Source: Streptomyces humicola (GTDB lineage Bacteria > Actinomycetota > Actinomycetes > Streptomycetales > Streptomycetaceae). From it: a DNA stretch of 64,000 nucleotides. The stretch is taken from positions 1-64,000 of the forward strand of contig NZ_JANFNG010000017.1 in the NCBI RefSeq assembly GCF_024436035.1, in the 5' to 3' direction. The translations under genes were made by a program, and so were the position numbers. The notes beneath the pieces were generated by a model, which saw nothing but the letters and a program-made list of their open reading frames with translations, ran no database searches and was not told the origin of the DNA. Shown piece after piece: positions 22,301 to 30,424 of the stretch. Position 1 is the first letter of the stretch; every line of letters begins with the position of its first letter.

Positions 22301-24118
22301 CCAGGAGGTCGTGCCGAGCGTGAAGACGTCGCCGACCCGCGACTCGTAGACCATCTCCTCGTCGAGCTCTCCGACCCGGCCGCCGCCCTTCTTCGGATCG
22401 GCGCCGGCGAGGAAGACGCCGAACAGCCCGCGATCGGGAATCGTGCCGCCCGACGTCACCGCCAGTCGCTGCGCCCCGGGGCGGCCGCTGACCTTCCCCG
22501 CCATCCGGTCCCACACCACGCGCGGCCGCAGCTCGGCGAAGGCGTCCGACGGATAGCGGCCCGCCAGCATGTCCAGCACCGCCGTGAACGCGGACTCCGG
22601 CAGCGCGGTGAACGGCGCCGCCCGCCGCACCACGGCCAGCAGCTCATCCACGTCCCAGGTGTCCACCGCCGTCATGGCGACGAGTTGCTGGGCGAGGACG
22701 TCGAGCGGATTGGACGGCACACGCAGCGCCTCGATCGCGCCCTTGCGCATCCGCTCCGTCACCACCGCCGACTGCACCAGATCGCCGCGGTACTTGGGGA
22801 AGACCACACCCTTAGACACCGCGCCCACCTGGTGCCCGGCACGGCCCACCCGCTGCAGTCCCGATGCGACGGACGGTGGCGACTCGACCTGGACCACCAG
22901 ATCCACCGCGCCCATATCGATGCCCAGTTCCAGGCTGGAGGTGGCCACCACGGCCGGCAGCCGCCCGGCCTTCAGATCCTCCTCGACCAGGGCGCGCTGT
23001 TCCTTCGACACCGAGCCGTGGTGGGCGCGGGCCAGCACCGGCGGGGCGCCTCTGCCCGCACCCGATTCGGCCATCAGCTGGGCAGGCGAGTGGTCCTCGG
23101 GCAGCGGCTCACCAGTGGCCCGTTCGTAGGCGATCTCGTTCAGCCGGTTGCACAACCGCTCGGCGAGGCGACGGGAGTTGGCGAAGACGATCGTGGAGCG
23201 GTGGGCCTGCACCAGATCGGCGATGCGCTCCTCGACGTGCGGCCAGATCGACGGCCGCTCGCTTCCGGAACCGACCCCATCCGGTACAGGAGAGCCGCCC
23301 AGCTCGCCCATGTCCTCGACCGGCACGACCACCGACAGGTCGAATTCCTTCGGCGAGTGCGGCTGCACGATCGTCACCTTGCGCTGCGGCGAGAGGAAGC
23401 GTGCCACCTCCTCCACCGGCCGCACAGTGGCCGAAAGGCCGATCCGCCGCGCCGGCCGGTCGAGCAGCTCGTCGAGGCGTTCGAGGGAGAGCGCCAGATG
23501 CGCGCCGCGCTTCGTGCCCGCGACGGCGTGCACCTCGTCCAGGATCACCGTCTCCACACCGCGCAACGCCTCGCGGGCGGCCGAGGTGAGCATCAGGAAC
23601 AGCGACTCGGGCGTGGTGATCAGGATGTCCGGGGGACGCGTGGCGATCGCACGCCGCTCGGCCGCCGGGGTGTCGCCGGAGCGGATGGCGACGCGCACCT
23701 GCGGCTCCGGCAGGCCCAGCCGTACCGCCTCGTGCCGCAGGCCGGTCAGCGGGCTGCGCAGATTCCGCTCCACGTCGACCGCGAGCGCCTTCAGTGGGGA
23801 GACGTACAGGACCCGGCAGCGGCGCCTTGCCTCGGCGGGCGGTGGTGTGCTCGCCAGCCGGTCGAGTGCGGCGAGGAACGCAGCCAGCGTCTTGCCGGAG
23901 CCCGTCGGTGCCACCACCAGGACGTCGGACTCCTCGCGGATCGCCCGCCACGCCCCGGCCTGGGCGGCCGTGGGCGCAGTGAAGGCTCCCGTGAACCACG
24001 CGCGCGTGGCCGGGGCGAACCCGTCCAGGGCCGACGCCGGATCCCGCTCCGGCGGACCCTGCTCCGGCGGACCCTGCTCCGGCGTCCGTGGCCTCTTCCC
24101 GATCGACATGCCATCCAT
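19397..24118 (-). CDS. lhr: Lhr-family ATP-dependent DNA helicase
   Basis: A very large (about 1,573 residues) superfamily 2 helicase of the Lhr type, which moves 3'-5' on single strands and unwinds RNA:DNA hybrids in repair. Near the N-terminus are Walker A VVAPTGSGKT, the DEVH box ILDEVHAVAGTK, SATVRP, and the second RecA-like domain with LELGIDMGAVD and QRVGRAGHQ. The long C-terminal half (winged-helix and Lhr-CTD regions) has the full family length. The ATG at 24118 is preceded by GAGG; the ATG at 24109 is an alternative. Only 28 bases separate it from the divergent araC start, so the two promoters overlap. Confidence 0.95.
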   Translation of the reverse strand: MDGMSIGKRPRTPEQGPPEQGPPERDPASALDGFAPATRAWFTGAFTAPTAAQAGAWRAIREESDVLVVAPTGSGKTLAAFLAALDRLASTPPPAEARRRCRVLYVSPLKALAVDVERNLRSPLTGLRHEAVRLGLPEPQVRVAIRSGDTPAAERRAIATRPPDILITTPESLFLMLTSAAREALRGVETVILDEVHAVAGTKRGAHLALSLERLDELLDRPARRIGLSATVRPVEEVARFLSPQRKVTIVQPHSPKEFDLSVVVPVEDMGELGGSPVPDGVGSGSERPSIWPHVEERIADLVQAHRSTIVFANSRRLAERLCNRLNEIAYERATGEPLPEDHSPAQLMAESGAGRGAPPVLARAHHGSVSKEQRALVEEDLKAGRLPAVVATSSLELGIDMGAVDLVVQVESPPSVASGLQRVGRAGHQVGAVSKGVVFPKYRGDLVQSAVVTERMRKGAIEALRVPSNPLDVLAQQLVAMTAVDTWDVDELLAVVRRAAPFTALPESAFTAVLDMLAGRYPSDAFAELRPRVVWDRMAGKVSGRPGAQRLAVTSGGTIPDRGLFGVFLAGADPKKGGGRVGELDEEMVYESRVGDVFTLGTTSWRIEDITRDRVLVSPAPGVPGRLPFWKGDQLGRPLELGRAVGAFLREVGRLDPDAAQERLAAAGLDAWAADNVVAYLEEQRRACGHVPDDRTIVVERFRDELGDWRIVVHSPFGAQVHAPWALALGARLAERYGFDAQVMHADDGIVLRLPDADLMGLDLLDTAPAQAGTEYDGEQSPVGAADVVFDKGDVEQLVTDQVGGSALFASRFRECAARALLLPRRSPGKRTPLWQQRQRAAQLLQVASEFGSFPIVLEAVRECLQDVFDVPGLAELMGDIESRKVRLVEVTTPEPSPFARSLLFGYVAQFLYEGDSPLAERRAAALSLDSRLLAELLGQAELRELLDAEVMADLERELQWLTEERKVKDAEGVADLLRLLGPLTDAELAERGAQPQWPRELEAARRAMRVRIAGAEHWAAVEDAGRLRDALGTALPVGIPEAFTEPVKDPMGDLVARFARTHGPFTAADAAARLGLGPAVAEGTLQRLAADGRVVQGEFRPEGVGHEWCDAGVLRRLRRRSLAALRQELEPVPAPALASFLPRWQHVGTDSLRGIDGLLRAVEQLQGAAVPASALEKLVLPSRVMGYTPAMLDELTAAGEVVWAGAGALPGKDGWISLHLAESAPLLLPEPHPLELSPVHRAVLEALSGGYGLFFRQIAEHVRAGVPECTDPELAEAIWELTWSGRLTNDTLAPLRALLGSGRTAGSTAHRAPRAIPRGRYGSRLARPTASRTGPPTTAGRWSLLPPGEPDPTLRAHALAHTLLDRHGVVTRGAVAAEGVEGGFSAAYRVLSAFEESGQARRGYVVEGLGAAQFAMDGAVDRLRAVHIAREREEVHGTAPRAVVLAAADPANAYGAALPWPDPPAGAGHKPGRKAGALVVLVDGELAMYVERGGKTLLAWGDQDDAHGEAAADGSRPAAAARALAAAVRDGVLGRLTIERTNGESVLTSALGRTLEAAGFHATPRGLRLRA

Positions 24119-24146
24119 CGTGCCTCGCCCCACTGACAATGGACCG

Positions 24147-25046
24147 ATGGCCATCGGAGAGCGAGCGCGGGTGCAGGTGCGGGAGCGGGCACGCCATTGG
24201 CGCCACCCGGCGCTGCCCGACGTCGACCTGCTGCGGGCGCGCTACATCGAGAAGACGTTCATCCAGCACACCCACGAGGCGTATGTGATCGCCGCGATCA
24301 CCAAGGGCGTCGAGGCCTTCCAACACCGGGGAACCCTGGTGCGCGTGGGCGTCGGCGGGCTTGCCCTGGTCAACCCCGACACCCCGCACACCGGCCACGC
24401 AGGCATCCCCGAGGGCTGGACGTACAGCGCGCTCTACCCGGGCCCCGAGGTGGTCGCAGCCATCGCCGCGGAGACCACCTCCCTGCGCGGCACGGCCGGC
24501 TTCTCCGTTCCCGTGGCCGGTGATCCGTATGCGTCTCACCTGGTCACCGAGGTGCACCGGGCCATCGACGAGGACAACGCGCTCGCCGCGGACACCATGC
24601 TGCGGATCGTCGTCGCCCACCTGCTGCGCCACCACGGTGCGTCGCTGCCCGCTCGCACCCCGCTCGGTGCCGGCGCACGCACCGCCATGAGGGCGCGCGA
24701 TCTTCTACGGGCCAGGATGACCGCGCCGCCGTCGCTGGAGGAGCTCGCCACCGAGCTCGGCACGCGCCCCTTCGCGCTGCTGCGCGCCTTCCGCGCCGTC
24801 TATGGGATGCCGCCCCACACCTGGCTCACCGACGCACGCGTCCGCCGCGCCCGTGCGCTGCTCGACGCGGGGATCCCTCCCGCCCGGGTGGCCGTCGAGG
24901 TCGGCTTCACCGACCAGCCGCACCTGAACCGGCACTTCACGCGCATCGTCGGAGTACCGCCGGGCGCCTATCAGCGCGGGCACGGCGGCCGGCGCAAGAA
25001 CGTACAAGACGGCCCCGGCACGGCCTCCGTAGCCTTGTCCGGGTGA
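24147..25046 (+). CDS. AraC-family transcriptional regulator
   Basis: A 299-residue activator. The N-terminal half (about 25-140) is an AraC-type cupin sensor domain (QHTHEAYVIAAITKG, LALVNPDTPHTGH). The C-terminal half (about 190-285) has two helix-turn-helix motifs, ending in the family signature VAVEVGFTDQPHLNRHFTRIVGVPPGAYQ. It starts 28 bases from divergent lhr and overlaps azlC by GTGA, so it probably regulates azlCD in the same operon, perhaps in response to a branched-chain amino acid or analogue. The ligand is not deducible from sequence. Confidence 0.92.
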   Translation: MAIGERARVQVRERARHWRHPALPDVDLLRARYIEKTFIQHTHEAYVIAAITKGVEAFQHRGTLVRVGVGGLALVNPDTPHTGHAGIPEGWTYSALYPGPEVVAAIAAETTSLRGTAGFSVPVAGDPYASHLVTEVHRAIDEDNALAADTMLRIVVAHLLRHHGASLPARTPLGAGARTAMRARDLLRARMTAPPSLEELATELGTRPFALLRAFRAVYGMPPHTWLTDARVRRARALLDAGIPPARVAVEVGFTDQPHLNRHFTRIVGVPPGAYQRGHGGRRKNVQDGPGTASVALSG

Positions 25047-25777
25047 CTGCAGCACCGACCACCGCCGACAAGCAATCCATATCGCCCGCACCCCGCTCGG
25101 CCGTGATCCGCGACGCGCTCGGCGTCGGCACCGCCGTCGGGCTGTCCGGTTTCGCCTTCGGGGCGACCGCCGCCGGAGCCGGGATCAGCGTCCCGCAGGC
25201 CTGCGCCATGAGCCTGCTCGTCTTCACCGGAGCCTCGCAGTTCGCGCTCGCCGGAGCGCTCGGCGCGGGAGCCGCCGCACCCGCGGCGGTGGCCGGGGCG
25301 TTCTTCCTCTCCGTGCGCAATGCCTTCTACGGGCTGCGCCTGTCCCAACTGCTGTGCCTGCCGCGGGCGGTGCGGCCGCTCGCCGCTCACTGGGTCATCG
25401 ACGAGACGACTGCGGTGACCCTCGCCCAGCCCGACCGGGCAGCGGCCCGCCTGGGGTTCACCGTCACCGGCGCCTCCCTCTACGTGCTGTGGAACCTGAC
25501 CACGCTGCTGGGCGCATACGGGGCCTCGGCGCTCGGCAGCCCTCAGACGTGGGGCCTTGACGCGGCCGGACCCGCGGTGTTCCTCGCCCTGCTGGCGCCG
25601 AGGCTGCGGGCAGGCGGGCGGGAACGGGCGACGGCGGTGCTCGCGGCCGCGCTCCTGCTCATGGCGCAGCCTCTGCTGCCCACCGGGGTGCCCGTGCTCG
25701 TCGCGGCGCTCGCGGCACCCCTCGTGCTGCTCGCCGACCGTCGCGGGCCCGGCCGTCGTGGGACGGTGGTCCGGTGA
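25043..25777 (+). CDS. azlC: AzlC-family branched-chain amino acid exporter subunit
   Basis: A 244-residue integral membrane protein of the AzlC family, the large subunit of the two-part AzlCD exporter for branched-chain amino acids and azaleucine. The family core is FGATAAGAGISVPQACAMSLLVFTGASQFA near residues 34-65, with six or seven hydrophobic segments after it. The GTG start overlaps the araC stop and its own stop overlaps azlD, so three genes form one coupled operon. Confidence 0.92.
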   Translation: MTAAPTTADKQSISPAPRSAVIRDALGVGTAVGLSGFAFGATAAGAGISVPQACAMSLLVFTGASQFALAGALGAGAAAPAAVAGAFFLSVRNAFYGLRLSQLLCLPRAVRPLAAHWVIDETTAVTLAQPDRAAARLGFTVTGASLYVLWNLTTLLGAYGASALGSPQTWGLDAAGPAVFLALLAPRLRAGGRERATAVLAAALLLMAQPLLPTGVPVLVAALAAPLVLLADRRGPGRRGTVVR

Positions 25778-26091
25778 CCGTCTGGATCGCCATCGTCGTG
25801 ACCGCGGTCGGCGCGTATGCGGTCAAGCTGCTCGGGCTGTCGGTGCCCGCCGGGGTCCTGGAACGTCCCCTCGTCAAGCGGCTGGCTGCGCTGGTACCGA
25901 TCGCGTTGCTCGTCGCGCTCACCGTCCAAGAGACGTTCGGCGGCACCGGGCGCGCCCTTGTCGTCGACGCACGTGCCGTGGGGCTCGCGGCCGCGACGGT
26001 CGCGGTCGTGCTGCGTGCGCCCTTCCTCGTCGTGGTGGGGGCGGCGGTGGTGGTGACCGCGCTGGTGCGCCACGTGGGGGGCGCTATGTGA
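25774..26091 (+). CDS. azlD: AzlD-family transporter subunit
   Basis: A 105-residue protein with three or four membrane segments, typical of AzlD, the small partner of AzlC. It begins at a GTG overlapping the azlC stop by four bases. Its end overlaps the convergent neighbour by 8 bases. Confidence 0.9.
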   Translation: MTVWIAIVVTAVGAYAVKLLGLSVPAGVLERPLVKRLAALVPIALLVALTVQETFGGTGRALVVDARAVGLAAATVAVVLRAPFLVVVGAAVVVTALVRHVGGAM

Positions 26092-27004
26092 GCGGGCGGC
26101 CGTATGCCCGCAGGGTCAGCAGTGACTCGATCGTCACCCCCGGGCGCGATTCGAGACGTGTGCCCGGAGCCCAGGCCCGCCAGCGGATCGGCCAGCCGCC
26201 GTCGTCCTCCTGGGAGGCGGCGAGGAAGTCCAGCGAGCGGTCGATCTCCGCATCGGTGAACCAGCGGCGCGCCAACGATCCGGGTGTGCGGGCGAAGTCG
26301 TGCGGGTAATGGTGTTCGCCCGGTGCGTAGCCCTCGCTCACCGGGTAGCGGTCGGCCCGGTCCGGCTCCAGGACGGCGAGACCCTGCTCGCGCACCAGGT
26401 GGCCGAGCCGTTCCGCGGTTGCTTCCGCGCGCGGCCGGTCGGGCGCCGCGTCGAGGAACGCGACCGCCGCCTCCACCTCGTACGGATGGGTCTTCTCCAA
26501 GGCCTCCACCGCCGCCCAGCAGAAGTCGGTGGCCCTGAACAGCCATGCGTGCCAGACGCCGTTGCGGTGCAGCGCCCCGACGACGGGGCCGGTCGCCAGC
26601 AGATCCCCGGCCGGGTCGTCCGCCGGCTGGATCCAGGGCGCGAACGGATAGCCGCGCAGCGAGGGATGGACGCCGGGCAGCGCGCCGTCCGGTGTGGAGA
26701 CGGACGTCAGGTAACGGCACACGCTTTCCGCCCGAGGCCTGTTGCAGCGTCCGATCTCGTCGAGAACGCGCAGCGCGAGCGCGGTGTGCAGCGGCTGGCT
26801 GACCGGGCCGCGCAGATCCGGCTCGAGGGCGTGGCCGTAGCCCCCGTCGTCGTTGCGGTACGCGACGAGCGCCGCCTCGACCCCATCGGCCGCGCTGCCG
26901 AGGAAGAGGTGAGCGAATCTGCGCTGTTCGAGCACGCGGGCGGTGAGCCAGACGAACTGCCCGGCGCGTTCGAGGGGGGACGAGGGTGCTGCGGATGCGG
27001 CCAT
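26084..27004 (-). CDS. conserved protein with prenyltransferase/toroid-like repeats
   Basis: A 306-residue cytosolic protein. Repeats such as NDDGGYGHALEPDLRGP and EDDGGWPIRWRAWAPG resemble the QW-like motifs of alpha/alpha toroid folds (squalene cyclase and prenyltransferase superfamily), but no catalytic DxDD or zinc site is visible. The function is unknown. It is convergent with azlD and divergent from the DUF3046 gene upstream of recA. Confidence 0.8.
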   Translation of the reverse strand: MAASAAPSSPLERAGQFVWLTARVLEQRRFAHLFLGSAADGVEAALVAYRNDDGGYGHALEPDLRGPVSQPLHTALALRVLDEIGRCNRPRAESVCRYLTSVSTPDGALPGVHPSLRGYPFAPWIQPADDPAGDLLATGPVVGALHRNGVWHAWLFRATDFCWAAVEALEKTHPYEVEAAVAFLDAAPDRPRAEATAERLGHLVREQGLAVLEPDRADRYPVSEGYAPGEHHYPHDFARTPGSLARRWFTDAEIDRSLDFLAASQEDDGGWPIRWRAWAPGTRLESRPGVTIESLLTLRAYGRPLT

Positions 27005-27121
27005 GGGCGCACCCTAGAGCCTTGACGCCCCGGCTGTGTACGGGCTGTGGGCACGGTGTACACGAGGGTGCGAAAAGAGCGCTCGCCGAACAGGGCACCT
27101 CCTGGGCGCGATACTGGGTCC

Positions 27122-27316
27122 ATGAAGTTGACGGTCTTCTGGCAGCGGATGCGTGCGTACTTCGGCGACGCCTATGCCGACTCGTTCGCCCGCGACCATG
27201 TGATCGCCGAGCTCGGCGGGCGGACCGTGCACGAGGCGTTCGCCGCGGGCTGGCAGGCGAAAGACGTGTGGCGGGCGGTGTGCGCGGCGGTGGACATTCC
27301 CGCAGCACAGCGCTGA
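27122..27316 (+). CDS. DUF3046 family protein
   Basis: A 64-residue protein opening MKLTVFWQRMRAYFGDAYA and containing the conserved SFARDHVIAELGGRTVHEA core, which I recognise as the DUF3046 family found directly upstream of recA in many actinobacteria. The function is unknown. The internal ATG at 27122 is the family start; upstream in-frame sequence has no family match. Confidence 0.88.
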   Translation: MKLTVFWQRMRAYFGDAYADSFARDHVIAELGGRTVHEAFAAGWQAKDVWRAVCAAVDIPAAQR

Positions 27317-27368
27317 CCACCCCTGTGACCTGCGGTTCTGTGGTTATCCACAGGGGCTGGTGAGGCGC

Positions 27369-27398
27369 TTGACACAAAAATCGAACATCCATTCCTAT
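27369..27398 (+). promoter_or_regulatory. recA promoter with LexA (SOS) box
   Basis: A consensus -35 TTGACA (27369-27374) is followed 18 nt later by a -10-like TCCTAT (27393-27398). Between and over them lies tcgaacatccattcct (27381-27396), a good match to the actinobacterial SOS box TCGAAC-N4-GTTCGA in its left half and a weaker one in the right half. LexA bound here would block the promoter, giving DNA-damage control of recA-recX. Confidence 0.8.
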
Positions 27399-27431
27399 GG
27401 GGTGTGTACCGGGCGGGCGCTTGTCGGGGAC

Positions 27432-27467
27432 GGCTTCAGAACGGGCTTCAGGACTGGCTTCAGGACT
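27432..27467 (+). repeat. three 12-bp tandem repeats in the recA leader
   Basis: Three head-to-tail copies of ggcttcaggact (the first with two changes) occupy the untranslated leader between the SOS promoter and the recA start. The purpose is unknown; they are not in a coding frame with a ribosome site. Confidence 0.8.
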
Positions 27468-27537
27468 GGATTGTCAGTGGCAGGCGCTAGCGTCGGTGGA
27501 CGTGAAGCGATCGACTCAAGCAAACCGGGTGGAACCC

Positions 27538-28665
27538 ATGGCAGGAACCGACCGCGAGAAGGCGCTCGACGCCGCGCTCGCACAGATTGAACGGCAGTTC
27601 GGCAAGGGTGCCGTCATGCGTCTCGGCGAGCGGCCGAACGAGCCCGTCGAGGTCATCCCGACCGGGTCGACCGCTCTCGATGTGGCGCTCGGCGTGGGCG
27701 GCCTGCCGCGCGGCCGCGTGGTGGAGGTCTACGGACCGGAGAGCTCCGGAAAGACCACGCTGACCCTGCACGCCGTGGCCAACGCGCAGAAGGCCGGGGG
27801 TGCGGTCGCCTTCGTGGACGCCGAGCACGCCCTCGACCCCGAGTACGCCAAGAAGCTCGGCGTGGACATCGACTCCCTGATCCTCTCCCAGCCGGACAAT
27901 GGCGAGCAGGCCCTGGAGATCGTCGACATGCTGGTCCGCTCCGGCGCGCTCGACCTCATCGTGATCGACTCCGTCGCGGCCCTCGTCCCGCGCGCGGAGA
28001 TCGAGGGCGAGATGGGCGATTCGCACGTGGGGCTCCAGGCCCGCCTGATGAGCCAGGCGCTGCGGAAGATCACCGGTGCGCTCAACCAGACGAAGACCAC
28101 CGCCATCTTCATCAACCAGCTGCGTGAGAAGGTCGGCGTGATGTTCGGCTCGCCCGAGACGACGACGGGCGGCCGGGCACTGAAGTTCTACTCCTCGGTG
28201 CGGCTCGACATCCGCCGCATCGAGACCCTGAAAGACGGTACCGAGGCGGTCGGCAACCGCACGCGCGTCAAGGTCGTCAAGAACAAGGTGGCGCCGCCCT
28301 TCAAGCAGGCCGAGTTCGACATCCTTTACGGCCAGGGCATCAGCCGCGAGGGTGGTCTGATCGACATGGGTGTCGAGCACGGATTCATCCGCAAGTCCGG
28401 TGCCTGGTACACCTACGAGGGCGATCAGCTCGGCCAGGGCAAGGAGAACGCCCGGAACTTCCTCAAGGACAACCCCGATCTCGCCAATGAGATCGAGAAG
28501 AAGATCAAGGAGAAGCTGGGCATCGGCGTACGGGCCGACACTCCGGGCGACGAGCCGGGGGCGGACGCCGCGACCGGGGTTGCGGAGCCGGCCGCCAAGG
28601 CGGAAGCCGCCGCGGCTCCGGCGAAGGCCGCCAAGCCGGCCAAGTCTGCGACGGCCAAGGCATAA
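27538..28665 (+). CDS. recA: recombinase RecA
   Basis: RecA coats single-stranded DNA, drives strand exchange and triggers LexA self-cleavage. The 375-residue protein shows Walker A GPESSGKT (about 66-73), [10 protein letters not shown], Walker [13 protein letters not shown], and the L1/L2 loops ([26 protein letters not shown]). An alanine/lysine-rich C-terminal extension ([14 protein letters not shown]) is typical of Streptomyces RecA. The ATG at 27538 gives the family N-terminus [14 protein letters not shown]. recX begins 3 bases downstream. No intein is present, unlike some mycobacterial recA genes. Confidence 0.99.
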   Translation: MAGTDREKALDAALAQIERQFGKGAVMRLGERPNEPVEVIPTGSTALDVALGVGGLPRGRVVEVYGPESSGKTTLTLHAVANAQKAGGAVAFVDAEHALDPEYAKKLGVDIDSLILSQPDNGEQALEIVDMLVRSGALDLIVIDSVAALVPRAEIEGEMGDSHVGLQARLMSQALRKITGALNQTKTTAIFINQLREKVGVMFGSPETTTGGRALKFYSSVRLDIRRIETLKDGTEAVGNRTRVKVVKNKVAPPFKQAEFDILYGQGISREGGLIDMGVEHGFIRKSGAWYTYEGDQLGQGKENARNFLKDNPDLANEIEKKIKEKLGIGVRADTPGDEPGADAATGVAEPAAKAEAAAAPAKAAKPAKSATAKA

Positions 28666-28668
28666 TCC

Positions 28669-29238
28669 GTGCCGCGCGGACGCGATGAGAGCTGCGGCGG
28701 GCCCTCTTCCACGAGGGCGGAACAGGGCCCGTCGCGTGATCCCGGTGAGCAGGCACGGGCGTTGTGCCTGCGCCTGCTCACCGGGACACCCCGGACGCGC
28801 GCGCAGCTGGCGGAGGCCATGCGGCGGCGCGGCATCCCCGACGACGCGGCAGAGCACGTGCTGTCGCGCTTCGAGGACGTCGGGCTCATCGACGACGCGG
28901 CGTTCGCGGACGCCTGGGTGGAGTCACGGCATCACGGCCGCGGGCTCGCCCGACGTGCCCTCGCCCGCGAACTGCGCACGCGCGGGGTCGACTCCGCAGT
29001 AGTCGAACGCGCCGTCGAGCAACTCGACGCCGCGCGCGAGGAGGAGACGGCTCGCGCCCTGGTGGAGCGCAAGCTGCGCTCCACTCGCGGCCTCGAACGG
29101 GACAAGCGGATACGCCGCCTCGCGGGGATGCTGGCCCGCAAGGGGTACGCGGAAGGGCTTGCCCTCCGGGTGGTGCGCCGCGCCCTGGAGGAGGAGGGCG
29201 AGGACGCCGAGTTCCTGGAGGGCTACCTCTCCGACTGA
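28669..29238 (+). CDS. recX: RecA modulator RecX
   Basis: RecX binds the RecA filament and limits its extension. The 189-residue protein begins at a GTG 3 bases after recA and has the all-helical three-repeat fold, with markers RLLTGTPRTRAQLAEAMRRRGIP, FEDVGLIDDAAFADAWVESR, GLARRALARELRTRGVD and ARKGYAEGLALRVVRRAL (segments of one domain). The 40-residue N-terminal extension is polar and probably disordered. The end overlaps the convergent rhodanese gene by 16 bases. Confidence 0.95.
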   Translation: MPRGRDESCGGPSSTRAEQGPSRDPGEQARALCLRLLTGTPRTRAQLAEAMRRRGIPDDAAEHVLSRFEDVGLIDDAAFADAWVESRHHGRGLARRALARELRTRGVDSAVVERAVEQLDAAREEETARALVERKLRSTRGLERDKRIRRLAGMLARKGYAEGLALRVVRRALEEEGEDAEFLEGYLSD

Positions 29239-29687
29239 GCGGGCCGGTCGGGCCCGTCGTACCTGTCCGTTCCGCCCGGAGGGTCCACGGGCAGCCCCGC
29301 CGCACGCCAGGCCTGGAAGCCGCCGGCCAGATCGGTCGCCCGGTGAAGCCCCAACGCCTGCAAGGAGGCCGCGGCGAGGCTCGACGCGTACCCCTCGTTG
29401 CAGATCACCACGATCCGCTGGCCGTGATGGGCGGCCTCGGGGAGCCGGTGGTCGCACAACGGGTCCAGGCGCCATTCGAGTTCGTTGCGCTCGACGACCA
29501 ACGCGCCGGGGATGGTGCCGTCCCGATCGCGCAACGCTGCGTACCGGATGTCGACGAGCAGTGCGCCCGACTCCGCCGCCCGGTACGCCTGATGAGCGTC
29601 CAGTCGCTCCAGACGGGTGCGGGCAGCGGCCAGCAGCTCGTCGATGCCGCGAACCGATCCCGGGGAGACCGGGGGAGTGGTCACCAT
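29223..29687 (-). CDS. rhodanese-like sulfurtransferase
   Basis: A 154-residue single-domain rhodanese. The active-site loop CNEGYASS (about 95) carries the persulfide cysteine, with the family features ALLVDIRYAALRDRDGTIPGA and a closing GGFQAWRAAGLPV. It overlaps the cysteine dioxygenase gene by 7 bases, so the two are co-transcribed and probably both handle cysteine sulfur. The cys leader peptide upstream suggests joint control. Confidence 0.93.
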   Translation of the reverse strand: MVTTPPVSPGSVRGIDELLAAARTRLERLDAHQAYRAAESGALLVDIRYAALRDRDGTIPGALVVERNELEWRLDPLCDHRLPEAAHHGQRIVVICNEGYASSLAAASLQALGLHRATDLAGGFQAWRAAGLPVDPPGGTDRYDGPDRPAQSER

Positions 29688-30214
29688 TGCTGAGGGCTCT
29701 CGACGAGCTCGAGGTGCAGCAGGCTGCCGCGCCTGCTGTAGCGGCGGATCAGCGGAAGCGGCGGGTAGTAGGCGTGGACCGAGATCGCGTGCTGCTCCTC
29801 GGAGGCGTTGACGACCTGATGGATGTGGTGCGGGCCGAAGGCGCGTCCGCGGCCCGCCGGAAGGCGCCGGGTGCGGTCCACGTCGTCGGCGAGTTCGAGG
29901 GACCGCCAGCCGTCGGTGGGCAGCGGTACGGACAGCGACTCCTCGGCGAGTTCCCCGGTGGCGGTGGCGAAAGCGCCCCGGGATCCGCCGTGGTCGTGCC
30001 AGCCGGTCTCCGCGCCCGGCGGCCAGCCGATCAGCCAGGCCTCACTGCCGCCCGGACCGTCCAGACGCACCCAGGTGCGTCCGATGGGGTCCAACGGCAG
30101 TCGGGAGACGAGGTCGGCGTCCGCAGCGGCGCGGCGGGCGAAGTCGAGAAGGTCGTCGGCCGTCGGTGCGGCCGGGGGAGAGAGGACCAAGGGAAAAGAC
30201 AGAGAGAGGGACAC
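29681..30214 (-). CDS. cysteine dioxygenase
   Basis: A 177-residue cupin-fold, non-haem iron enzyme that oxidises cysteine to cysteine sulfinate. The iron ligands are visible as HDH in ETGWHDHGGSRGAF (about 71-73) and the later histidine in FGPHHIHQVVNASEEQ. Bacterial type I cysteine dioxygenases have this length. The GTG start lies 66 bases after the stop of the cysteine-ended leader peptide and the gene overlaps the rhodanese gene, forming a cysteine catabolic operon. Confidence 0.93.
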   Translation of the reverse strand: MSLSLSFPLVLSPPAAPTADDLLDFARRAAADADLVSRLPLDPIGRTWVRLDGPGGSEAWLIGWPPGAETGWHDHGGSRGAFATATGELAEESLSVPLPTDGWRSLELADDVDRTRRLPAGRGRAFGPHHIHQVVNASEEQHAISVHAYYPPLPLIRRYSRRGSLLHLELVESPQQW

Positions 30215-30280
30215 GAGGGCCGTCCTGAGCGATCGCAGGGAACGGCGGCACCAGCGGCCGCGTGGAGTGAGGAATCCGGA

Positions 30281-30367
30281 TCAGCAGGACGGCCGACACA
30301 CGCAGCCCACGAAGCGGAGGAGGTCCAAATGGACCCTCCGCACAAGTCGCAGGTCGGTGTCGGTCAC
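30281..30367 (-). CDS. cysteine-responsive leader peptide (leaderless sORF)
   Basis: A 28-codon frame starts at GTG 30367 and ends at TGA 30281. It encodes a peptide with the core LRLVRRVHLDLLRFVG and a tail Cys-Val-Cys-Arg-Pro-Ser-Cys just before the stop. The arginine/histidine/Asp-Leu core and cysteine end match the putative leader peptides found before sulfur genes in Streptomyces. The GTG is 7 nt from the -10 hexamer, so the message is probably leaderless. Ribosome stalling at the cysteine codons under cysteine shortage would then control the cysteine dioxygenase-rhodanese operon 66 bases downstream. The mechanism is inferred from studies on mycobacterial polycysteine leaders. Confidence 0.85.
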   Translation of the reverse strand: MTDTDLRLVRRVHLDLLRFVGCVCRPSC

Positions 30368-30374
30368 GCTCTGG

Positions 30375-30404
30375 AGTCAACCACGGCTCTCCGGAGCCGG
30401 TCAA
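30375..30404 (-). promoter_or_regulatory. promoter of the cys leader / dioxygenase operon
   Basis: On the minus strand, TTGACC (30404-30399) and TTGACT (30380-30375) are spaced by 18 bases and end 7 bases before the leader-peptide GTG. The spacing fits a housekeeping promoter whose transcript begins at the start codon. Confidence 0.6.
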
Positions 30405-30424
30405 GGCGGGCCGGGCGATCCGGC

